Source: Halothiobacillus sp. 35-54-62 (lineage in GTDB: Bacteria > Pseudomonadota > Gammaproteobacteria > Halothiobacillales > Halothiobacillaceae). From it: a DNA stretch of 51,231 nucleotides. The notes beneath the pieces were generated by a model. The model searched no databases. It was given only the letters and a program-made list of their open reading frames with translations, and was not told the origin of the DNA. This document shows, one piece after another, positions 18,236 to 28,196 of this stretch. Position 1 is the stretch's first letter. Each line of letters begins with the position of its first letter. The stretch covers positions 1-51,231 of the forward strand of contig NCFS01000014.1 of the NCBI GenBank assembly GCA_002281295.1, given 5' to 3'. The translations under genes were made by a program, and so were the position numbers.

Positions 18236-20407
18236 ATGGCATTCGAACCAGAAAATGAATTACTCCAAGACTTTTTGATTGAAGCCGGCGAGCTCCTAGA
18301 TGCCCTCGATTCGCAATTGGTCGGGCTTGAGCAAGCACCGAACGATAAAGAGCTCTTGAACGCGATTTTTCGCGCATTTCACACCATCAAAGGCGGCGCG
18401 GGGTTTCTTGAGGTAACACCGCTCGTTGAAGTGTGCCATCGGGCAGAAGATATTTTTAACCTGCTTCGCAATGGCGAGCTCACCGTCACCCCCGCCATTA
18501 TGGATGTGATGCTGCGCGTGCTCGATGCCTTAAACAGCATGTTTGCCAGTTTGCGGCGGGGGGTATTGCCGCCTTCCGTGGGTGCGCCTTTTTTGCATGA
18601 AATCGAACTGTTGTCCCATTCCCAAAAGGCGGGGCAGGCGCCCGCACAAACCGTTTTAGCCGCAGAGCCAGCGCCTGTGGCGCCTTCACCCCAAGTCGCG
18701 CCATTGGTTCATTCCGTTGTTGTTGAAACCACCCGTTCCCCAACGGGTTCATCTGAGCTGCCGGTTATCAAACAGGCACCGATTGATACGCAGTTCGATA
18801 CCTTGTTGCAGGCCCTAGAGGCGGCAGAGGCTGCGCAGACGGCTCTCGCACCCGAACTTTCCACGTCAAGCGATTTAATTACCGATGAGGAGTTCGAGGC
18901 TTTATTGGATCGGTTGCACGGCAAAGGCCAGTTTCAGGCGCCGGGGCATAATGCGCCTGAACCGGTGTTGCAAGGGGCATCTGGCACCCATAGCAGTGTA
19001 CGTGATGAATCGGCGCCAGCCGGGCATGACGATATTACCGATGAGGAATTTGAGCGCGTGCTCGATTCCTTATATGGCAAAGGCCAAGGCCCCACGGCGG
19101 CTGTAAAGCCCGCAGCCCCCGCAGCCTTAACTCCGCCTGCGCCCAAAGCGGTTCCGCCCGCTTTGAGTAAACCGGTTGAGCCCGCCCCTGCGATTGAGGC
19201 CGCTAAAGTAGAAACCACGGTGCGTGTCGATACCGAACGTTTAGATTTTATTATGAATCTTGTGGGTGAATTAGTATTGGTTCGTAACCGCATGAATACA
19301 CTCAAATTAAGTTTCAACAATGAAGAAGTCACCCAGGTGATTGCCACCTTAGATATGGTGACATCCGATTTGCAAGGCGCGGTGATGAAAACGCGCATGC
19401 AGCCCGTTAAAAAAGTGTTTGGCCGCTTTCCTCGTGTGGTTCGCGATACCGCGCGCATGTTAGGCAAAGAGGTGGAGCTTGTTTTGGTGGGCGAGGAAAC
19501 CGATCTCGATAAAAATCTGGTTGAAGCCTTGGCCGATCCGTTAGTGCATTTGGTGCGAAATTCAGTGGACCACGGTATTGAAATGCCCGATGTGCGTTTG
19601 GCTCAGGGTAAACCCGCCCAAGGCACCGTCACTTTATCTGCCGCGCAAGAGGGCGATCACATTCGCTTATCGATTAGTGATGATGGCGCCGGTATGAATG
19701 CCGAGTTACTGCGCCGCAAATCGGTTGAAAAAGGGCTTTTAACCGAAGAAGCTGCCGCACGCCTCAACGAGCAAGAGTGCTTTGAGCTAATTTTACTGCC
19801 CGGCTTTTCAACCAAAGATGCAATCTCCGATATTTCAGGCCGTGGGGTCGGCATGGATGTGGTTAAAACCGCCATTACCCGACTTTCGGGTTTAATCAAT
19901 ATCGATTCCGCGCCCGGTGTAGGCACCACGATCAACATTAAGGTGCCGTTAACTCTCGCCATTTTACCCACCTTGATGGTGGTGGTAAGCGAACGCAAAT
20001 ACGCCATTCCGCTGGGTATTGTGAGTGAAATTTTTGAAATGGCAGATAAAGAAATCAATATTGTCGATGGCCAAGCCACCATCATCGTGCGCGATCGGGC
20101 GCTGCCCTTGTATCGCTTAAATCATTGGTTGGCCTTAACGGGTGAACCCATGACGGGGCGCGGTTTAAATGATTTAGTCGTGATGGTGCAAGTCGGCGCG
20201 CAACTGATTGCCTTGGTGGTAGATTCCGTGATTGGCCAAGAAGAAGTGGTAATTAAGCCCTTGGGCGAGCTATTGCACAACGTGGGCGGCTTTGCAGGCG
20301 CCACCATCACCGGAGATGGCCATATCGCCCTAATTTTAGATTTGCCCGGCTTGATGCGCCGCAATATTCAGCCGCGCCAAAAACCCAAACTCAAGGTGGT
20401 GGCTTAA
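18236..20407 (+). CDS. cheA: Chemotaxis histidine kinase CheA with tandem array-localisation motif
   Basis: 723 residues. P1 Hpt domain: phosphorylated H49 in FRAFHTIKGGAGF. A long linker (about 125-325) contains two copies of ITDEEF-x2-LLD/VLD-x-L-x-GKGQ at 215-232 and 267-284 instead of an obvious P2 domain. Then come the P3 dimerisation helices (DFIMNLVGELVLVRNRMN), the P4 ATPase with N box (LVRNSVDHGIE), G boxes DDGAGMN and GRGVGMD, and a C-terminal CheW-like P5. It autophosphorylates at receptor arrays and feeds CheY and CheB. The repeated linker motif resembles the region that binds ParC/ParP in Vibrio-type CheA, and both partners are encoded downstream. Confidence 0.96.
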   Translation: MAFEPENELLQDFLIEAGELLDALDSQLVGLEQAPNDKELLNAIFRAFHTIKGGAGFLEVTPLVEVCHRAEDIFNLLRNGELTVTPAIMDVMLRVLDALNSMFASLRRGVLPPSVGAPFLHEIELLSHSQKAGQAPAQTVLAAEPAPVAPSPQVAPLVHSVVVETTRSPTGSSELPVIKQAPIDTQFDTLLQALEAAEAAQTALAPELSTSSDLITDEEFEALLDRLHGKGQFQAPGHNAPEPVLQGASGTHSSVRDESAPAGHDDITDEEFERVLDSLYGKGQGPTAAVKPAAPAALTPPAPKAVPPALSKPVEPAPAIEAAKVETTVRVDTERLDFIMNLVGELVLVRNRMNTLKLSFNNEEVTQVIATLDMVTSDLQGAVMKTRMQPVKKVFGRFPRVVRDTARMLGKEVELVLVGEETDLDKNLVEALADPLVHLVRNSVDHGIEMPDVRLAQGKPAQGTVTLSAAQEGDHIRLSISDDGAGMNAELLRRKSVEKGLLTEEAAARLNEQECFELILLPGFSTKDAISDISGRGVGMDVVKTAITRLSGLINIDSAPGVGTTINIKVPLTLAILPTLMVVVSERKYAIPLGIVSEIFEMADKEINIVDGQATIIVRDRALPLYRLNHWLALTGEPMTGRGLNDLVVMVQVGAQLIALVVDSVIGQEEVVIKPLGELLHNVGGFAGATITGDGHIALILDLPGLMRRNIQPRQKPKLKVVA
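18878..19087 (+). repeat. Two copies of an 18-codon motif inside the cheA linker
   Basis: Copy 1 (18878-18931) encodes ITDEEFEALLDRLHGKGQ; copy 2 (19034-19087) encodes ITDEEFERVLDSLYGKGQ. They are separated by 34 codons of low-complexity linker. The DNA has diverged at silent sites, so this is an old, selected duplication at protein level rather than a recent one. Confidence 0.85.
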
Positions 20408-20409
20408 TT

Positions 20410-21477
20410 ATGGCTGTTGGCGTTTTAATCGTCGATGACTCGGTGTTTTTCCGCCGGGCGCTGCGCGAGCTGATTGCCAGTGATGATCGCCTCACCGTCG
20501 TGGGCGAGGCTACCAATGGTCGGGAGGCCATTCTCAAAGCTTGCCAACTGAAACCCGATGTCATCACGATGGATGTGGAAATGCCGATTCTCGATGGCAT
20601 CGCGGCCGTGCGAGAAATTATGAGCCGCTGCCCTGTGCCTATCATGATGCTGTCTTCGTTAACCCGGGCGGGCGCGGTGGCAACATTTGATGCGCTGGAT
20701 GCCGGAGCGGTTGATTTTTACGCCAAAAACTCAGATGACCCGTCGCAAGCGCTCAATCAAAGCGCCAAAATGCTAACCACCCGTTTGCGCTTGCTGGCCA
20801 CGCGCAAACAGCGCCAGGCTTTAAATTTAGAGCAGCCCCCGCGCAACCTTGGCAATTCGGGGCAAATTCTGCCCGCATCAAGCGCGGTTGAACGGGGCGT
20901 TATTGCTCGGCGGGGCATTGTGGTGATTGGCTCATCCACCGGCGGGCCTGCGGCATTGCAGCGCGTATTACAAGATATTCCCGCCGATTTCCCCGTGCCG
21001 ATTGTGATTGCCCAGCACATGCCTGCTGCGTTTACCGGCCCGTTTGCGAGCCGATTAAACGAGAGCTTGCCGCTTAATGTAGTTGAGGTGAGCGATGGCA
21101 GCCCGTTGGTGCCCGGCACCGCCTACCTTATTCCCGGGGGTACGCATGGCGAAATTAAAATGCGCGCGGGCGGGTTGGTCTTTGCGACCCGTGTGCCGGT
21201 CGTAGCTGAGCATTTTCGCCCCAGCGTGAATGTGTTATTTCAATCGGCAGCTCAAGCGGTGGGAGCCGATGTGCTGGGGGTGATTTTAACCGGCATGGGC
21301 GATGATGGCACAGAAGGCGCCCGAGCCGTGCGCTCAGGGGGTGGGCATATCTGGGCACAGGATCAGGCCAGTTGCGTGATTTATGGGATGCCCGCAGCGG
21401 TGGCAAAAGCCGGTTTAGTGCAAGCGGTATTGCCTTTAAACGATATAGGTCTTGCCCTATCGAGGTGCGTGCGATGA
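20410..21477 (+). CDS. cheB: Chemotaxis protein-glutamate methylesterase CheB
   Basis: 355 residues. The N-terminal receiver domain has phospho-acceptor D55 in TMDVEMPILDG. The C-terminal methylesterase has the catalytic serine in IGSSTGGP, histidine in AQHMP and aspartate in TGMGDDG. CheB removes methyl groups from receptors for adaptation, and deamidates some. It starts 2 bases after the cheA stop and overlaps parC by ATGA. Its partner methyltransferase CheR is not in this window. Confidence 0.96.
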   Translation: MAVGVLIVDDSVFFRRALRELIASDDRLTVVGEATNGREAILKACQLKPDVITMDVEMPILDGIAAVREIMSRCPVPIMMLSSLTRAGAVATFDALDAGAVDFYAKNSDDPSQALNQSAKMLTTRLRLLATRKQRQALNLEQPPRNLGNSGQILPASSAVERGVIARRGIVVIGSSTGGPAALQRVLQDIPADFPVPIVIAQHMPAAFTGPFASRLNESLPLNVVEVSDGSPLVPGTAYLIPGGTHGEIKMRAGGLVFATRVPVVAEHFRPSVNVLFQSAAQAVGADVLGVILTGMGDDGTEGARAVRSGGGHIWAQDQASCVIYGMPAAVAKAGLVQAVLPLNDIGLALSRCVR

Positions 21478-22298
21478 ATGTCTGGGCCATAGCAAACCAA
21501 AAAGGCGGTGTCGGCAAAACCACCACCACCATTAGCTTGGCGGGGCATTTAGCCCAACAGGGCGCGCGGGTACTGCTTATTGATATTGATCCCCATGGCT
21601 CGATGACCGCTTATTTTGGCATGGAACCCGATGCGCCCGGCGCGAGTGTCTACTCGCTCTTTAAAGCCGCCGCAGAAGGGGCAGTATTAAACCCCCTGCG
21701 GGTCATTCACCCCACCGCTTTTGAGCAAATCAGCCTAATGCCAGCGGCAACGGCTTTGGCGACCTTGGATCGTCAACTCGGCAAACAAGATGGCATGGGT
21801 TTGGTGCTCAAACGCGCATTAGCTTTGCTGCACGATCAATTTGATGTGGTTCTGATCGATTGCCCCCCCATTTTGGGCGTGACGATGGTGAATGCACTGG
21901 CCGTCGCCGAGTTTTTATTCATCCCCGTGCAAACCGAGTTTTTAGCACTCAAAGGGTTAGAACGCATGCTCAACACGCTGGCCATGGTGCAGCGTTCGCG
22001 TAAACAGCGGTTGGATTATTTGATTGTGCCCACCATGGTGGATATGCGCACCCGAGCCTCGCGCGATACGCTCCAAACTCTGCGTGATCGTTATCCATCC
22101 GAACTTTGGGCCGATTTTATTCCGGTTGACACGCTCTTTCGTGAAGCCAGCCGCTTGGGTTCGCCCTTATCTTTTCTGCAGCCCGATAGCCGGGGCAGCC
22201 AAGCCTACGCGGCCTTGTTAGCACATCGGCAACAGGGCGTGGCGCAATCCCCGCACCCGAGCAGCGTGCCCGTACTCACTCAAGAGGTGCTGCCATGA
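21474..22298 (+). CDS. parC: ParA-family ATPase ParC (chemotaxis array partitioning)
   Basis: 274 residues from ATG 21474, which overlaps the cheB stop; the frame is open further upstream, but that lies inside cheB. Walker A NQKGGVGKTTTT (residues 8-19), LLIDIDPHGSMTAYFG, and VVLIDCPPILGVTMVNAL (Walker B) are the ParA/Soj signature. Its position between cheB and a ProA-rich CheW-like protein equals that of Vibrio ParC and Pseudomonas PA1462. Those proteins place chemotaxis arrays at the cell pole and pass them to daughter cells. It is not topoisomerase IV subunit A, which shares the symbol. Confidence 0.88.
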   Translation: MNVWAIANQKGGVGKTTTTISLAGHLAQQGARVLLIDIDPHGSMTAYFGMEPDAPGASVYSLFKAAAEGAVLNPLRVIHPTAFEQISLMPAATALATLDRQLGKQDGMGLVLKRALALLHDQFDVVLIDCPPILGVTMVNALAVAEFLFIPVQTEFLALKGLERMLNTLAMVQRSRKQRLDYLIVPTMVDMRTRASRDTLQTLRDRYPSELWADFIPVDTLFREASRLGSPLSFLQPDSRGSQAYAALLAHRQQGVAQSPHPSSVPVLTQEVLP

Positions 22299-23221
22299 GC
22301 GGCGCGCAGGTATCAGCCGATAAACCCAACGGATTAGTACCGCAAGGTGCGGCCTTAGCAGATTATCTTGATGGATTACTTAAAGAGGATCAAACGCATC
22401 CGCCTGTGTTCCCTGCCGTCAAATTAGCCCTTGTAACAGCCCCGCCATTACCCTCTGCCCCCTCAGAAGGAGCGCAGCCCCAAGCGCAAATACCGAACGC
22501 ATTTACCGAAGGAGCCGAGGCCAACGAAACGCCCGCTCCTTGTGCCCCAGAGTACACAAACGATTTAACCTTAGAGCTACCCCCGTTAGATTCAGCCCTG
22601 TTCGATTTACACCAGTGCGAACCCTTCGGTCATCAGCCGAGCTCAAGCATTGCTATGGGTATCAATGCGTTATCAGCCCCATCTGAGCCAGATCAAGCCC
22701 AAGCCGCAGCGGCGGATATTCACCGCGCCGACCCATTAGAATCGGCGTTGCAGCCGCAGGTTCAACAAGACCCGCCTAGCGAGCTCAGTGACGCGTTACC
22801 CAATACACAGGAAAGCCCGTGGCGTATTTTTTCAGCCGGCGCCATTAAAATTGCGATTGCCCGCACCGCAATCAAACACTTGCTAACGCCCGCACCCCTC
22901 AAGCCCATTGCGGGCGCACCACTCGGTGTGGCCGGCATAATCGAGCTTGAAGGCCGGACACGCATGGTGTTATCGCTCCCCGATTGGTTGGGGGCGAAAA
23001 AATTTGCCGACACGGCCCTAACCTTTGGCGAACAAGGGCTGTGGGGGCTTTCTGTGGGCGCGGAGGTATTTGATTGTGCTTGGGATGAGGCGCAAACAAG
23101 CTGGCGCACGGCTGACGAGCGCAATCCGGCACGCCCAGGGTTTATAGGGTTTAATCAGGCGGCGGGGCTGGTTTTTATTGATCCAAATGAATTGCGCGCC
23201 CTCTTTTTGCTAGGGCGTTAA
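22295..23221 (+). CDS. parP: CheW-like array coupling protein ParP
   Basis: 308 residues. The N-terminal 170 are acidic, Pro/Ala/Gln-rich and probably disordered. The C-terminal half (from about residue 185) looks like a CheW-type fold, with GAPLGVAGIIELEGRTRMVL and VFIDPNELRALF near the end. This architecture and the place after parC match ParP, which binds CheA through the ParC/ParP-binding linker region and tethers arrays to ParC. The N-terminal part cannot be aligned by eye. It overlaps parC by ATGA. Confidence 0.78.
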   Translation: MSGAQVSADKPNGLVPQGAALADYLDGLLKEDQTHPPVFPAVKLALVTAPPLPSAPSEGAQPQAQIPNAFTEGAEANETPAPCAPEYTNDLTLELPPLDSALFDLHQCEPFGHQPSSSIAMGINALSAPSEPDQAQAAAADIHRADPLESALQPQVQQDPPSELSDALPNTQESPWRIFSAGAIKIAIARTAIKHLLTPAPLKPIAGAPLGVAGIIELEGRTRMVLSLPDWLGAKKFADTALTFGEQGLWGLSVGAEVFDCAWDEAQTSWRTADERNPARPGFIGFNQAAGLVFIDPNELRALFLLGR

Positions 23222-23295
23222 ACCATGCCGCCTTGGCTGAGCCGATAAAAAGTGAGTTTTTTAACCGAGTTTGTGAATTTAGCAGGACAAAATCT

Positions 23296-23811
23296 ATGAG
23301 CCAGAGCGCCTACCTCATTAATAACCAAAACTCACTGGATGACATGGGCTTAGAGCAAGGGCCTGCCGTTATTTCGCGCTGGGTTACGTTTACGGTGGCC
23401 GATGAAACCTACGCGCTGAATGTGTTAGATGTGCAGGAAGTTTTACGCGCCGCTGAAATTACCCCCATACCCGGCGCGCATCCTGCGGTGCGGGGCATTA
23501 TTAATTTGCGCGGGAATGTCGTCACCATTTTAGATGCGCGGGTATTTTTTGCCTTACCCGAAAAACCCTTTGATGACGATAGCCGGATTATGGTGGCTGA
23601 GCTCCGCTCGGGCGAGGTTGCCGGTATCGTTGTAGACAGTGTCGCCGAGGTAATTGCGCTGGATGAGGCGGTCGTCAATGCAGCTAAACGCACCGGCGGG
23701 GATGAAGGCTCGGCTCATATTTTAGGCGTGGTGCCGCAAACCGAGAAAGGCAGCGATAAATTGATTATCCTTGTCGATCTTAAAGGGCTATCGGAACTCG
23801 GAGAAAAATGA
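23296..23811 (+). CDS. cheW: Chemotaxis coupling protein CheW
   Basis: 171 residues from ATG 23296 with AGGACA upstream; a longer frame from 23233 lacks a site. The CheW fold is complete: WVTFTVADETYALNVLDVQEVLR, HPAVRGIINLRGNVVTILD, and GIVVDSVAEVI. CheW links receptors to CheA. It is preceded by 74 non-coding bases after parP and overlaps the DUF2802 gene by ATGA. Confidence 0.96.
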   Translation: MSQSAYLINNQNSLDDMGLEQGPAVISRWVTFTVADETYALNVLDVQEVLRAAEITPIPGAHPAVRGIINLRGNVVTILDARVFFALPEKPFDDDSRIMVAELRSGEVAGIVVDSVAEVIALDEAVVNAAKRTGGDEGSAHILGVVPQTEKGSDKLIILVDLKGLSELGEK

Positions 23812-24230
23812 GCCAATATTTGCTTATCAGTATGGCGGGCGGCGCGTTATTGTTTGCCCTGATTTCACTTATCGCCGTGACACGGTTGGCCGCTTCGGTT
23901 AAAACCCACAGCAGTAACGCCCGTTGGTTGCAAGCGCAACTGGAGCGGATTGAAAACGAACAAGGTTCCATCGAATCCGCGTTGGCCGGTTTAGGTCGGC
24001 ATATGGATGGGTTTGATCAAAAAATCAAACACCAAGCGCAGCGCATGGAACATATTGAAACCCGTGTGATAAGTGCAACCAATGCCGATGACACCGAGCG
24101 GGGTTTTTCGCATGCGGTTCGCTTAAGCACTCAGGGCCGGGTATCGCTGCAAGAGTTAATTAACGATTTTGGCTTATCTGAAAGCGAAGCTCAGCTGTTG
24201 TTGCGCATTAATCAACCCAAAACGGGCTAA
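23808..24230 (+). CDS. DUF2802 family membrane-anchored coiled-coil protein
   Basis: 140 residues. One N-terminal membrane span (about residues 3-23) is followed by a helical, probably coiled-coil region (about 30-85) and a C-terminal part with RLSTQGRVSLQELINDFGLSESEAQLLLR (cited as landmark: VSLQELINDFGLSE). The latter resembles a small helix-turn-helix-like fold. A DUF2802 gene at the end of the chemotaxis operon is a regular feature of Pseudomonas-type clusters, but its function is not known. Translation is coupled to cheW by overlap. Confidence 0.82.
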   Translation: MSQYLLISMAGGALLFALISLIAVTRLAASVKTHSSNARWLQAQLERIENEQGSIESALAGLGRHMDGFDQKIKHQAQRMEHIETRVISATNADDTERGFSHAVRLSTQGRVSLQELINDFGLSESEAQLLLRINQPKTG

Positions 24231-24350
24231 TTAAACGTGAACCAAGGGAGGGTTGCGCGTCATAAATTTTGCATTGTCATTATAAATTCATTTTTGGTTG
24301 GCAAATACCTGATAGAGTACGGTGGAATTAAACTCTATGAGGAACTTGCT

Positions 24351-24482
24351 ATGTCGATGAAAGACGCGTTAAACAAACACACACCCTGGAAAATTGTGCA
24401 TTGGGCCATTGGCGGCTTAATTGCCATCCAAGCCCTGGTTTTTACGACCTTAGCCTTAACCTTGGGTATCGCCTCACAGTAA
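24351..24482 (+). CDS. Small single-span membrane protein, unrecognised
   Basis: 43 residues from ATG 24351 with GAGGAA 6 bases upstream. The N-terminus is charged (MSMKDALNKHTPWK), followed by one membrane span of about 24 residues (about 18-41). A possible extended -10 element (TGATAGAGT, 24310-24318) lies about 30 bases upstream, and a strong terminator follows the stop by 19 bases, so it may be a separate transcription unit. I do not recognise a family. The orientation is probably N-terminus inside, judged from the positive charges. The 120 bases before it hold no other gene. Confidence 0.6.
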   Translation: MSMKDALNKHTPWKIVHWAIGGLIAIQALVFTTLALTLGIASQ

Positions 24483-24501
24483 TTTGGGGTGCTGTTTGTG
24501 G

Positions 24502-24530
24502 AAAAAGCCAAGTTCAACTTGGCTTTTTTT
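24502..24530 (+). terminator. Strong, probably bidirectional terminator
   Basis: GCCAAG-TTCAA-CTTGGC, extended by A-run/T-run pairing on both sides (AAAA before, seven T after). It lies between the convergent small membrane-protein gene and hemB and can serve both. Confidence 0.85.
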
Positions 24531-24575
24531 ATGGCGGGGAAAACCGATCAGAACAACAGGCTTTATATCAAACCC

Positions 24576-25625
<1,050 letters not shown>

Positions 25626-25678
25626 TCAAAGGCGAACATCCGCATCAGCCTTGGCAAAATTTAGCCGCCCCCAATGGG

Positions 25679-26773
25679 TTAAACATTAAACAGGAAGTTT
25701 AGAACATCGCCATCTTTGACGATGTACTCTTTGCCCTCGGCTCGCATTTTGCCCGCCTCTTTGGCGCCCGCCTCACCCTTGTATTGAATAAAATCATCAA
25801 AAGCGATGGTTTGTGCGCGAATAAACCCCCGTTCAAAATCGGTATGAATAACCCCCGCCGCTTGAGGTGCCGTGTTGCCCTCGTGGATTGTCCAGGCGCG
25901 CACTTCTTTTACCCCTGCGGTAAAGTACGTTTGCAAACCCAATAACTTATACCCCGCGCGAATCACGCGATTTAACCCAGGTTCTTCTAAGCCCAAAGCG
26001 GTTAAAAACTCATCGCGTTCGTTATCATCCAGCTGCATAAGTTCCGCCTCGATGGTGGCACACACCGGCACGACCGGTGCGCCTTCAGTGGCGGCATGCG
26101 CTATGACGGCATCAAGATAGGGGTTATTGACAAAGCCCTCTTCGCTTACATTAGCAATATACATAATGGGTTTGGCTGTCATGAGTTGCAGATCACGAAT
26201 GACGGCCAACTCTTCTTTGTTTAACCCTAACGCGCGCACGGGTTGCACGGCATTTAACCCCGCAAAAACTTTCTCAAGCACCTCTTTGCGCGCCATGGCC
26301 TCTTTATTGACACCCGATTTACTCGCTTTCACCGCGCGATCTAAATTACGAATAACGACGTCTAAATCGGCTAATACCAATTCGGTGTTAATAATTTCAA
26401 TATCATCCAGCGGGTTAACTTTGCCCGCGACATGGATAATATCGTCATTATCAAAACAACGAACCACTTGGGCGATAGCATCAGTTTCGCGAATATTGGT
26501 TAAAAACTGATTGCCCAATCCTTCGCCTTTAGACGCACCTTTAACCAAGCCCGCGATATCGACAAATTCCATCGTCGTGGGCACAACGCGTTCTGGATTA
26601 ACAATTAAGGCTAATTGATCCAGCCTAGGATCGGGCATCGCCACAATACCGACATTGGGCTCAATAGTGCAAAACGGGTAGTTTTCAGCCTGAATATTGG
26701 CCTTGGTTAAGGCATTAAAAAGGGTGGATTTCCCCACATTTGGCAAACCAACGATGCCGCAATTAAAACCCAT
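25679..26773 (-). CDS. ychF: Ribosome-binding ATPase YchF (EngD/OLA1 family)
   Basis: 364 residues. The P-loop [15 protein letters not shown] starts at residue 8. [20 protein letters not shown] is the G3/switch region. The C-terminal TGS-like domain ends with [17 protein letters not shown]. Despite its Obg-like fold, this family prefers ATP and binds ribosomes. ychF directly downstream of pth is the standard gammaproteobacterial order. Confidence 0.97.
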   Translation of the reverse strand: MGFNCGIVGLPNVGKSTLFNALTKANIQAENYPFCTIEPNVGIVAMPDPRLDQLALIVNPERVVPTTMEFVDIAGLVKGASKGEGLGNQFLTNIRETDAIAQVVRCFDNDDIIHVAGKVNPLDDIEIINTELVLADLDVVIRNLDRAVKASKSGVNKEAMARKEVLEKVFAGLNAVQPVRALGLNKEELAVIRDLQLMTAKPIMYIANVSEEGFVNNPYLDAVIAHAATEGAPVVPVCATIEAELMQLDDNERDEFLTALGLEEPGLNRVIRAGYKLLGLQTYFTAGVKEVRAWTIHEGNTAPQAAGVIHTDFERGFIRAQTIAFDDFIQYKGEAGAKEAGKMRAEGKEYIVKDGDVLNFLFNV

Positions 26774-26874
26774 GGACTGTCTCCGCGTTTGATAAAAATG
26801 ATTAAAAAGTGGCGGCTATGGTACGCCAAATAGCCGATGCTGTGGGAATGCGTGCAAGGGTACGTATAAGGGCG

Positions 26875-27456
26875 TTAGGCGGCGGTAAAGCCGTTGATCA
26901 GGGGGATCATTTGCGCTAAATCGGCATTAAGTAGTTCATCAATATGATCTAGCGCATGGTTTATGCAGCTATCGATCAGCAGGCGTTCTGAGGAAGGCGG
27001 ATTAGCGAGTACAAAACCCACCACCTGAGCGCGATCCCCAGGATGGCCAATGCCTAACCTTAAGCGCCAAAACTCGGCACTGCCCAGCTGCGCTTGAATA
27101 TCTTTAAGCCCGTTATGCCCCCCATGGCCGCCGCCTTGTTTGATTTTCATTTTGCCGGGTAATAAATCGAGCTCATCGTGCACGATAAGAATATCTTGCG
27201 GCGCAATTTTGTAAAAATTCGCGACAGCGGCGACAGTTTTACCCGATAAGTTCATGAACGTTTGAGGTTTGGCGATTCGGCGATCCCGCTGCGCCATAAA
27301 AACGCGCAGTAAATCCCCATGAAATTTAGGCTCTGTGGTGAAAGTGCCATTGATTCGGCGCGCAAGGTTATCGCAAAACCAAAACCCTGCATTATGGCGG
27401 TTGCCCTCGTATTTTTGCCCGGGATTACCAAGCCCTGCAATTAATTGAATCGCCAT
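26875..27456 (-). CDS. pth: Peptidyl-tRNA hydrolase
   Basis: 193 residues from the ATG whose complement is at 27454-27456, chosen because GGAGG lies 9 bases before it and the family starts with this LIAGLGNPGQKYEGNRHNAGF segment; the frame stays open 17 codons further upstream. The catalytic histidine is the one in NRHNAGF; HDELDL and GGHGGHNGLKDI are also conserved. It frees tRNA from peptidyl-tRNA that dropped off the ribosome. Its neighbours rplY and ychF are the classical ones. Confidence 0.96.
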   Translation of the reverse strand: MAIQLIAGLGNPGQKYEGNRHNAGFWFCDNLARRINGTFTTEPKFHGDLLRVFMAQRDRRIAKPQTFMNLSGKTVAAVANFYKIAPQDILIVHDELDLLPGKMKIKQGGGHGGHNGLKDIQAQLGSAEFWRLRLGIGHPGDRAQVVGFVLANPPSSERLLIDSCINHALDHIDELLNADLAQMIPLINGFTAA

Positions 27457-27579
27457 GAGGGTTCGCCTCCAATAAGGGTTAAAACTAAAAACCCGCTGGT
27501 TTGGCACGTTCCAAGAGGAAAGGCAAACTCAACGGGGTTTAGCAATATCGACGCCCCGATATCATCGGGTTATCGGTAA

Positions 27580-28188
27580 TTAGGCTTCAGGTTCGATGGT
27601 TTTATCCAGTTTGGATGCGTGAATGGTGACCACCGCTGCATCGTGCTCCGCACCTTGGGCTAACGCTGGGATTTTAACGCCAGCAGGCAGCACGATTTGG
27701 CTTAAATGCAAGGATTGATGAATATCCAGGGCTATAAGATCAACCGTAATAAACTCAGGCAAGGCGCTTGCCGTGCAGTCGATATGAATTTCAGTTAAGG
27801 CAATATGCACCAAGCCACCGGCTTTCGCGCCGACGCAGGTATCTTTGTTCAAGAAATGCAAAGGCACAGTGACATGCAAGGTTTCGTTGGCTGAAACGCG
27901 CTGAAAATCGGCATGCATTACCGCAGGCTTGAACGGGTGGCGGTGCAAATCACGCAAAATGACTTGAGTGGTGGTGCCATCAACATTTAATTCAAGCACA
28001 TGCGAGTAAAACGCTTCGTGCTCAAGGTGCTTGATGATTTCATTGTGTTCAATCGTAATGGCCTCGGGGGCTGTGCTACCACCATAAACAATCGCCGGAA
28101 TGCGGCCTTCGTGACGCAGGCGGCGGCTCGCACCTTTCCCCTGATCATCACGACGCTTGGCATTAAGTACAAACGTTTCTTTAGACAT
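27580..28188 (-). CDS. rplY: 50S ribosomal protein L25, long (Ctc/TL5) form
   Basis: 202 residues from the ATG at 28188-28186, with SD GGAG at 28200-28197; an upstream in-frame ATG (28215) falls within the structured leader. The N-terminal 95 residues are the 5S rRNA-binding L25 domain (RRDDQGKGASRRLRHEGRIPAIVYGG). The C-terminal half is the TL5-type domain (HADFQRV, VTVPLHFLN). E. coli has only the short form. A promoter and a chain of hairpins precede it, which suggests regulation at the leader. Confidence 0.95.
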   Translation of the reverse strand: MSKETFVLNAKRRDDQGKGASRRLRHEGRIPAIVYGGSTAPEAITIEHNEIIKHLEHEAFYSHVLELNVDGTTTQVILRDLHRHPFKPAVMHADFQRVSANETLHVTVPLHFLNKDTCVGAKAGGLVHIALTEIHIDCTASALPEFITVDLIALDIHQSLHLSQIVLPAGVKIPALAQGAEHDAAVVTIHASKLDKTIEPEA

Positions 28189-28196
28189 AAAATAAA

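Noticed and set aside
18934-19467. Long minus-strand frame (177 codons) opposite cheA
   Set aside because: It is fully inside cheA, is Ala/Ser-rich as expected from the antisense of the linker, and has no recognisable motif or ribosome site.
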